Shown: one piece after another, positions 11,260-20,300 of the stretch
Numbering within the stretch: position 1 is the stretch's first letter
How the letters are laid out: each line of letters opens with the position of its first letter
Assembly: GCF_902635505.1 (NCBI RefSeq)
Contig: NC_045428.1
Location: forward strand, 226,936,107 to 227,000,106
Direction of reading: 5' to 3'
DNA: 64,000 bases
From: Sarcophilus harrisii
Lineage: Eukaryota; Chordata; Mammalia; Dasyuromorphia; Dasyuridae
Notes under the pieces: generated by a model
What the model was told of the DNA's origin: nothing
Seen by the model: only the letters and a program-made list of their open reading frames with translations
Database searches by the model: none
Translations under genes and position numbers: made by a program

Positions 11260-12480
11260 GAAGAGAAATGTAATCACAGCACTTTCATTTGCCCTTTTGC
11301 CTTCCTCCTAACCTTGACAAAGGCCAGGAAGGAAAAAAAGAAAAAGATTCAGTCATTTTCGGGCTCTTGGGTATGCTTGGTACATCTGGACTGTGGTGAA
11401 AAACAATGAAATTATGTATCATTTCATCAAAAGCAACCCCAGAGACTGATTTCTTAGAGCAGCAACTTGTTCCATTTAGCTCATAGGCTATTCCATTTAG
11501 AATACCCTTCCCCAGGCTATAGATCTACAACATGGGAGCTCAAAAATTAAACTCTCTCTCTCTTTCTGTCTTTCCTTTTCTTTCTTTCTCTCTGTCTTTC
11601 ACATACACATATATGAAAGTTCTATATTTCTGTGATAAAACAAGGAGCATAAAATATTTCTTGAGAGAAAGGACATCCCCAGGTAAAGTAAACAATCTTC
11701 AAGGCCACAGGTTGTCATTTGGTAAATTATCTCCTTGGGGTAAACATATGGTCCCTAGAGACTGGTAAAAAGTTAATTTGTTTCTTTGGATGCTTTTTCC
11801 TGTGTATCACTTAAGCAGTATTTGCCAAATGAATTTGGCTAGGGAACACATTGGACCATAGAACACTTGAAATACATTGGCAAAAACCATAAATGCTGCA
11901 TCAGGGCTTTGGAGATATGGAAATTCCCAATGCAATTTGGGAGTAAAAGAAAAAAGAATTAAACTTGTCTTCATTTCCCAAAATTTCTGCATGTAATAAG
12001 TATTTTTGATGCATAAATATTTCATAGTTAAGATTTTAGCAGAAGTGCCATTAGCATGGATATTTTCTCACAAAATTCTATTCTTCTTATATCACACTGC
12101 TCCACATTACCTTATATTAATTAAGTGCAGTGTTGTGGTCAGAGAACTGTACTGAATACTAGGACTTCATGGAACTTAGCTTGGGAAACACAATGGCTCC
12201 AAGAAAGTCAAATGTTTGAGGGTATAAGGGAATTATTTGAATAATTCAAGGAAAATATTAAAAACCATAATGAACTAGATAGGTTATATAATTGAGGAGG
12301 AAAATCCCTAGTACATAATTTCCCATAGTTCTTGGGATTAAAAGGCCTTCATTCACTGGTAGAAATTCTTTGAGCTGTATTCTCCAGAAGGCTTCAAGTT
12401 GGTGTTTAAGTGGCCAGTTTTCCCTTCTGATTCTATTAGGAGAATCCCTTCACAATTTTTTTTTAAAGGAATGTAGAGTA
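11260..12480. other. No recognisable gene or repeat
   Basis: Short TC-rich patch at 11550-11600. No gene-like open frame and no repeat signature seen. Confidence 0.35.
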
Positions 12481-12485
12481 TATAG

Positions 12486-12738
12486 TTGTTGTTGTTGTTG
12501 TTGTTGTTCAATTATGTTTAATTCTTCATAACCTCATTTGGGTTTTCTTCACAAAAATATTGGAGTGATTTGTCATTTTCTTCTCCAATTCATTTTACAA
12601 ATGAGGAAACTGAGAAAATTAGGGTTAAGTGGCTTGCCTACGGCCACACAGCTAGTGAGTATCTGAGGCTGGATTTGAATTCAGGTTTTTCTGACTCCAG
12701 ATTCAGCACTCTCCACTGAGCCACCTAGGCTGCTACCA
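12486..12738 (-). mobile_element. SINE with RTE-type tail (RTESINE-like)
   Basis: Minus-strand element ending in (CAA)n (plus-strand ttgttgttg at 12486-12508). The antisense reads 'tcataacctcatttgggttt', 'ctccaattcattttacaaat', 'cggccacacagctagtgagt', 'ctccactgagccacctaggc'. The head is the CORE-SINE tRNA-like part, the tail is shared with RTE/BovB LINEs. Confidence 0.85.
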
Positions 12739-12904
12739 AATGGCCTTTATACTTAGTTTAATACTTCTTTATCTGCCTCTTACTTTCTAGTCTATGTAAT
12801 TCATCAGGAATCCACCCACATCTCCCCCTTCTGTTATCTCTTCTACCAGATCAAACACAAATATTTTCAATAGAATTTTAAACTAATTGATGATAAATGC
12901 CTTG

Positions 12905-13555
12905 AGACATTTGCAGTGTAGTGGAAAGCTTATTGGACCAGAGTCAGAAGTCAAGAGATCCAAATTCAAACCTTGGTTCTGTTACTTCAGAGAGACATAA
13001 CAGAGTGTTTTTCTATATAAATTCAAAGTTGTAGAAGAACCAGATAAAATGGAATATAACTGGTTCTGTCCTGTTCCAGAGGAAGAGTTAAGTAGGTATA
13101 TAAAGGTTAAGTTTTGCCTGAAGTGCTCATGGGTAATGAGCTCATAAATATTAATTTCTTCCTAGGAGGAGCTAAGGCTCATTTTAATGATCAATCAATG
13201 TATATAGTGGAAGAAGGAACATGTCTAGAGGTAAGTATATAACAGGCAAAGCAGGAAATTGTACTCTCTGGAGTATCCAGCACATGGGGAGAAAGGAGTA
13301 GGACTTTGTGGCCAGGAATAGGGATATAATGCTTGATCCTTCTCTCTCCTAGTGTTCGTGCATACTATACTAGGACACACTCGCTTCCACAGATGGGTAA
13401 TAAAACAGACTTTTAACTTCACCCCTTTCTGAGTCCTAGAGGTTTATTGCTCACATTTCTAGTAACTTTCAGATAGCCACTTCCTATCTCTGCATCTCAG
13501 TTTACCTTCCACCCATAGGAGAGGATTGGATTAGATTATTTCTATTTTTTTTTTC
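12905..13555 (+). mobile_element. Old SINE split by an insertion
   Basis: Head at about 12905-13000 ('tgtagtggaaagcttattgg', 'aattcaaaccttggttctgt') and tail at about 13480-13555 ('ctgcatctcagtttacctt', 'gaggattggattagat') are in the correct order and orientation. The intervening 0.47 kb is the possible LTR described separately. Confidence 0.55.
13005..13475 (+). mobile_element. Possible solo LTR inserted in a SINE
   Basis: Interrupts the SINE of 12905-13555. Contains a polyadenylation-like 'taataaaacag' near 13399, followed by a T/C-rich U5-like end. Ends not fixed, no duplication proved. Fossil; could instead be another repeat type. Confidence 0.35.
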
Positions 13556-13789
13556 TAATATTCTGGATCAAAGACTAAAATACGTATTCTAGATGACCAT
13601 ACCAACTGGTCAAGTATTATGTTACAGCCTGGCTCTATTAGATACTATAAGTATCAAGTATACTTATACATTTGTACATACATTATACATACAATATAGA
13701 TATATCCAGAGGGAAGGAGGTGGAACAATTGTGGTCAAGTTCTTCATTTGACACATACTAATCATTTTATCAAGCTACTTAACCTCTCA

Positions 13790-13950
13790 GTGTGTCAGGA
13801 TGGTAGAGGACCTTGGTTCAAATCCTGCTTATCACTATCTCTATGACCTTTGACAAATCAGCCTGGTATTCAATATCCTTATTGTTAAAAATAAGGGGAT
13901 TGGATTAGATGACTGCTGAGTTACCTGTAAGCTAGAATCCTATGAATTTA
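13790..13950 (+). mobile_element. Old MIR-type SINE
   Basis: 'acctctcagtgtgtcagg', 'cttggttcaaatcctgctta', 'ggggattggattagatgact', 'aagctagaatcctatgaatt' match the middle and tail of the family in order. Confidence 0.6.
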
Positions 13951-14168
13951 CAGTATTCTTCTGCATCAGTGGATGGTGTTTCCACATAAGGATCTTTCCA
14001 TGCAAATGAAATTCGATGTCTAGACCCCAAAAGAAAAGTAGTGAATACACATACTTCATTGGAGAAGTAAGTACCAGATATTGATTATAACTTCCCTTTT
14101 AATTTTTATTTCTCTTATAAAGAGAATTTCAAACAAACAGATTTATAGTTACAATTGTTTGTCCAATC

Positions 14169-14174
14169 TTTATT
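14169..14174 (-). terminator. LYG1: Probable LYG1 polyadenylation signal
   Basis: On the minus strand AATAAA lies 87 bases after the LYG1 stop codon, with no coding signal between them. This would give a 3' UTR of only about 110 nt. It is the first canonical hexamer downstream of the stop. Cleavage site not determined. Confidence 0.6.
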
Positions 14175-14261
14175 TAATATTTTGCCTTCATCATTCTTTC
14201 CCATGGTAATGATGAATAGTTGAATCCAGATAATTGATAAAACTGATGAATTATCTTTAAG

Positions 14262-14380
14262 TTAGAGTCCATGTCTCTTGTAATATCTGGCTCGAGCCAG
14301 GACATCATTGCAAAAGTCACATCCGAGGTCTTGATTACTTCTGACATATCCTATCCCTTCATCGTAGGCACAAAGTCCAC
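14262..14380 (-). CDS. LYG1: LYG1 last coding exon with stop codon
   Basis: Residues 160-198 and TAA at 14264-14262. Acceptor TGTTATTTCAG before 14380. Encodes [34 protein letters not shown]. Two C-terminal cysteines (GlyCysAspPheCys) are as in human LYG1. The intron to exon 4 is only 455 bp. Confidence 0.95.
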
Positions 14381-17300
14381 CTGAAATAACAAATTGTGAG
14401 TCAGGATAGGACAAAGCTATATTTAGAAGGTTGTTCTTTCAGCCCTAAACAGTTTACAAAGGCAACTGGCCACCATGAAGATATTGAGACAATTGATTCA
14501 ATGACACTAAATTTGTCATTAAGAATTCCATCACTCTTATTTCACTCTTTTCTTTTTATCTTTGTGTGTTCTTTACTTAAAATGCTATTTGATTGATCAA
14601 ATCAATTCATCAATGATCTTTGATTTCATAAATGCCAGTACTTCCTCCACCTACACAATTCACAATATCCTATCCCTTAGTAGATCTTGGGTGACAGACC
14701 ATTTCTGAAATGGCATTCCAGCTTAGTAGCTCTGTTTAGAACTCCACATAACAAAGCCTTCATGAATACAGACAGGTACCTTTCACATAATGATAGAATG
14801 TTCTGTCATGAGGAGAGCAATGAAATTACACTTACCTCGAAGATACTGGTCAGTGGTCCATGTTGGGAATCTTCTCTGAATTTCTTTGATTCTCATATTT
14901 AGCCTTTCAACATTCTGAGCAACCTGGGTTTCACTGGTCCAAGATGTAGGAATGTGCTGGATACCACCAGTCTAGAAAAAAGGTAACAGAGAGATACCCT
15001 ACAATGAGATTTAATGTTATTACCTTTGCTTTTTTTATTCTATTTCTATTTCTGTCCTTGTCTTCAGCACTCTCCTACTACTTCTATTCTTAAGCAAAGA
15101 TTGAAGCTTTAAGATTGCTATGGAAGGGGACAGTACCAACTATGGTACCTCTTACTTCTAAAATGAAGCGTAATAATAGAAAAAAGAAAGGTAGAGCTGA
15201 AAGTCAAGGAAGAAAAGGAAAAAAGGAAGAAAAGGAGGGAAACAAGTATTTAGTAAGCATTTACTATGTACTAGGTACTATACTAAGCACTTTACAGTTA
15301 TCATATTTGATCCTAACAATAACTCTTTGAGGTAGGTGGTGTTTTTATCCTAATTTTACAGTTGAGGATACTGAGGCACATAGAGAGGTTATATAACTTG
15401 CCCAGAGTCACAAAGCTAGTAAGTATTTGAAGCTGAATTTGAATCACATTTTCCTGTCCAAGCATTGTGCCTCCTGGCTGATTCTAGATAGTCCAAAATT
15501 AATATAATCATACAAATATAACATTTTTGGGTTGTTGGTAGAACCATATCCAGTGAACATGACTCAAAAATTGTTTTTCATTCAAAATTATAATTCTCTT
15601 CAAAGGATCTGAGGATTGAACTTATTGTAATCTATTGGCTTTGCCAGTGTGGGGAAAGAAAAAGGAGGAGCAGGAGGAAGAGAAAGAAGAAAAAGAGAGG
15701 AAGGAAAAGTTGGAAGAGTAAAGGAACATGTTAATGTTTCTTTTTTCTTTTTTTTCTTTTCTTTGCAGATAGTATTTTGGGTTTTTTTTCCCCAATTGCA
15801 TGTAAAGATAGTTTTCAACATTGATTTATTTTATTTTATTATTACAGCTTTTTATTTACAAAACATATGCATGGGTAATTTTTCAACACTGACCCTTGCA
15901 AAACTTTCTGTTCCAACTTTTCCCCTCTTTCCTTCCACCCTCTCCCCTAGATGGCAGGTAGTCCAATACATGTTAAATATGTTAAAGTATATGTTAAATC
16001 CAATATACGTATACATATTTATACAATTATCTTGCTGCACAAGAAAAATCAGATCTAGAAAGAAAGAAAAAAAAAACCTCAACATTGATTTTTATAAGAT
16101 TCTGGGTTTCAAGTTTTCTTCCCTCTCCCTAAGATGGCAAGCAATCTGATATAGATTATACATATGCAGTTATGGAAACAGATTTCTACATTAGTTATAC
16201 TGTGAAAGAAGAAATAGAACAACAGGGAAAATCATCAAAAAGGTGAAAAATAAGATACTTTAATCTATATTCAGACTCTATACTTTTTTCTCTGAATGAG
16301 AATAGCATTTTCTGTCATGAGTCTTTTGGAATTGTCTTAGGTCATTATATTGCTGAGAAGAGTTAAATCGATCACAATTGATCATTGCACAGTATTGCTG
16401 TTATTGTGTACAATATTCTCTTGTTTCTGCTCACTTCATTCAGCAAGTCTTTCCAGGTTTTTCTGAAATCTGCCTGTTCATAATTTCTTATAATACAATA
16501 ATATTCCATTATATTCATATACCACAATTTATTTAGCCATTCCCCAATTGATGAACATCCCCCTTAATTTCCAGTTCTTTGCTGCCAAAAAAAAATCAAT
16601 GTGTCTTCCAAAAACATTTCTGCAAGTCTGGGGAAAAGTCTAAATCTTATCTAACTTTACCTAGAAAAACTCATTACAGGAAAATCTGATACTCATCAAT
16701 AGAATCAAATTCTACAAGATATCTGAGAGCAACTGTAAGGAAGTCATTTAAAAAGTTCAGTGAAAGCCTAAATCTCCCTGGCATCTCATTTATTTATTTA
16801 TTTATTTGCTGAGGCAATTGGGATTAAGTGACTTGCTCAGCATCATACAACTAGGAAGTGTTAAGTGTCTGAGGCTGAATTTGAATTCAGGTGCTCCTGA
16901 CCTCAGGGCCGGTACTCTATTCACTGTATAGCTAGGTAGCTGCCCCTTGGCATTTCATTAAAAAAAAAAATGTTACTTATAAGGAGTCCAGATATTTAGT
17001 TTCATAGTTTAAGACGACTCAGGATGGAAAGTCCTTCCACTCATGCTGATCAGCAACTCTATAATTTATAATCTTAAGAGAGTTGCTCGAGTGCACTGAG
17101 AAACTGAATAACTTGTCCATGGCCACATAGTATGCATTAGAAGTAGAATCTGAACCCAAGTCTTCTTTATTTCAATGTTAGCCCCATTATCTGCTATACC
17201 ACTTTGCCTCTTTTCTGATGTAGAATCAAGCAATTATAGTAACAGTACCAAACTTTCTCCGTTTGGTCATTTTTCTTATACAATGATAACCCAAGGAGAT

Positions 17301-20300
17301 ATTTTCTTTTTTTTTCTTTTTCTTTTTTTGCTATCTTTTAGTTCAGTCAACACATCCTGTATATTTGTGTTCAATCCTCTCCATCCTCCTTAGCTCTCTA
17401 TGATTGTCAAGGGGGCCACCATTCTCATCACTCAGGTTTGGAAAATCATCCTTGACCCCTTACTCATCCTTCCTCCATGTATTCAATCTTTTGCTGAGTC
17501 TTGTTATTTCTGTCATCATAATATCTAGCAAGTTGACAAATGAACTTCCTAAAGCTCAAATCTGACTATGTCACCCTTCTAATACATTCCAGGAACTGCC
17601 TATTATATCCAGGGTCAAATGCAAATGTCTTCTGACTATTAAAGCTCTTCAGAATCTAGTCATTTCCTACCTCTCCAGTCTTTTTTATACGTTACTCTTC
17701 CCCTCCTTCCTACCTTCCCCTCCTTCCTTCACCATGTATTCTATGATTCTGTACAATTGGTCTTTTTGTTCTCCATGAACACAATCCTCCACCTCCCAAC
17801 CCTCTGCCTTTTCAATGCCTCCTATTCCGGCAATACTCTCTCTCATCTCTGCCTTCTACCTTCCTTGGTTTTCTTTCAGACACAATTCAAACCTTACCTT
17901 CTTCAGGAAGCCTTTGCTAGTCCCTTCTTTATTCCTTCCCCTTACTTGTGCCTTCCTTCTGAGATGTCTTTCCCTTTTCGCTGAATATAGATTATATGTA
18001 CAGTTATTTGTACCAGAAGGAGAGACTGAGAACAGCGTGAGCCAGGTAAGTTAAACTCCTGATGGGGATAGTCTAGGAGTTTACACAAGAGCCTTAGGAG
18101 TAGTAAGGCCCTCAGATTATCAGACTTTTTTCTATCCCAATCCCCACTGCCATCATTGAGGAGAGAAATCATTGATGAGAAAGGGTCTGCCTTTCCCAGC
18201 AGCAGTAACACTCACAGCCCCCAGCAAGCAGATAAGCCCAGGAGTCCTGGGAGTGGCAGTGGCAGCACCCACTCCCAGACCCCTGATTCTTTTTCCAGTC
18301 CTCCAGCCCATTATCAGAGAAGGGACTTTTGGAGAAAGGACCAGGCATTCCCACCTTAGGTAAACTGACACTCACAGGACAGGCAAGCCAACTTAGCTGA
18401 GCAATAGAGCACCCAGGAAGGGAAATAGGAGTCAGCATAGCATAGCTCTATCTACTTGGAAAATAAATCTAAGGCACAGCTGGGTGGTACAGTGGATAAA
18501 GCACCAATACTGGAGTCAGGAGGACTGAGTTCAAATCCTATTTCACACTTAACCCCAATTACCTCACAAAAGACAAAAGAAGAGAAATCCATGATCCTTC
18601 TAATAATATAGCTGAGTATTTTCTGTTCTTTATCAACAGGTAATTGATAATCAAAAGAGTTCTAGGTTCTCTTTGATTCCTACCCTTATTAACAAGCATA
18701 ATATTAGTCAAATCATTCTTTAAACTTCAGAGACTTCATCTGTAAAATAAAGATATCAATATTTGAACCATTATCTTCACAGAGTTATAAGGAAAGTTAT
18801 GTCAGTTATTATTATTAATTATTATTGTAGTAGTAGTAATAATAGCAGCAGCAGCAACATACCTGCACCAAAACATTTCCACTGGGTATATTCCCCTCAC
18901 TGACGAGGACATTGCCTCCATGCGACTGCCGAGACATGATACCAGCAATCACAGCAGGATCCATACAGTATTTTTGGCCAATCACCCTCAATGTGGGCTG
19001 ATACCTCTGTATATATGGCAAGTCTATTTCAGCCAATCTTTCAGAAGCACGAACACCTAAAGCAAATGGAAAGGAAGCAAACAATGAATACTTTGTGAAA
19101 TATAGTTCTACAAAATATATATCAAAACTAGAACATTGTGACCAGTTTACTTGACATCTCAATTGGGATGGTGTATTCAGGGGATCTTGATAGAGGTTCT
19201 AAAATACAGTTTCAATTTTTTCTTGTAAATTCCCATCTGACATAATGATGTTAACAAAGTATCCCAGGCTTTAATATTCACTTTCTTACAGACTTTCTTT
19301 TACTTATTAGCTCCTTGAAAATAGGGACTGACTTTCTTTTTCTATTTGTATCCCCAGTGCTTAACAAAGTGGTTGGCAAGTAGTAATCACTTAATAAACG
19401 TGATTGATGTTTTGTGTTTGTTTGTTTTTTTTTTTTCATTCATCTGGGACTTCCCTACATGGATAAAATCACAGATCTGATTCTTAACCTTTTTCAGTTT
19501 TCAAAGAACTTTCACGCAGATATTCTTCCAATCATCCTGAGAGATCAGCCAAGTAATTGTTATTACCCTGTTACTTTGAAGCTCAGAAAAGATGTATGAT
19601 TTGTCCAAAGTACAGGGTTAAGATAGGCAAGAATTCAGGCTGATTTCAGAAAAGCCTGGAAAGACTTACATGACTGATGCTAAGTGAGCAGAACCAAGAA
19701 AACATTGTACAAAATGAAACAGAAAAGTAAAGAAAAAGATTATGTAATGATCAATTATGATGGACTTGACTCTTTTCAGCAATGAGATGATTCAAGGCAA
19801 TTCCAATCATCTTGTGATGGAAAGAGCCATCCATACCCAAAGAGAGAATTATAGACATTGAATGTGAATCAAAACATAATATTTTCACTTTTGTTGTTAT
19901 GTTTGTTTATTTGTTTTTTTTTCTTTCTCATGTTTTTTTCCCCTTTTGATCTGATTTTTCTTGCATAGCATGACAAATATGGAAATGTGTTTAAAGGAAT
20001 TGTATACATTTAACTTGTATTGGATTGCTTGCTATCGTGGAAGTGAAGAGATAGGGAGGGAAGGAGAAAAATTTGGAACTCAAGGTTTTGCAAAGGTGAA
20101 TGTTGAAAACTATCTTTGCATATATTTGGAAAAATAAAATACTAATAAAAATGCACTTTTAAAATGTACTTTTAAAAAAAAGAAAGGCTAGAATTCAGGT
20201 CCCTTCATTCTTAATCTAATGATTATTGATAGTACTATACCATACCCACCTCTCTTAGGAAGAATTGAGGGGAATAATAGTTTGAAAATTGAAAACAAAT

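Noticed and set aside
12486-12508. CRISPR-like or satellite array from repeated ttg units
   Set aside because: It is the simple tail of an RTE-type SINE in a vertebrate genome.
15649-16149. 166-codon plus-strand frame
   Set aside because: It runs antisense through two nested L1 3' ends.
18815-19162. Open frame extended past LYG1 exon 3 into a poly-Cys/Tyr/Asn tail
   Set aside because: The tail is read-through of the splice donor into the trinucleotide microsatellite.
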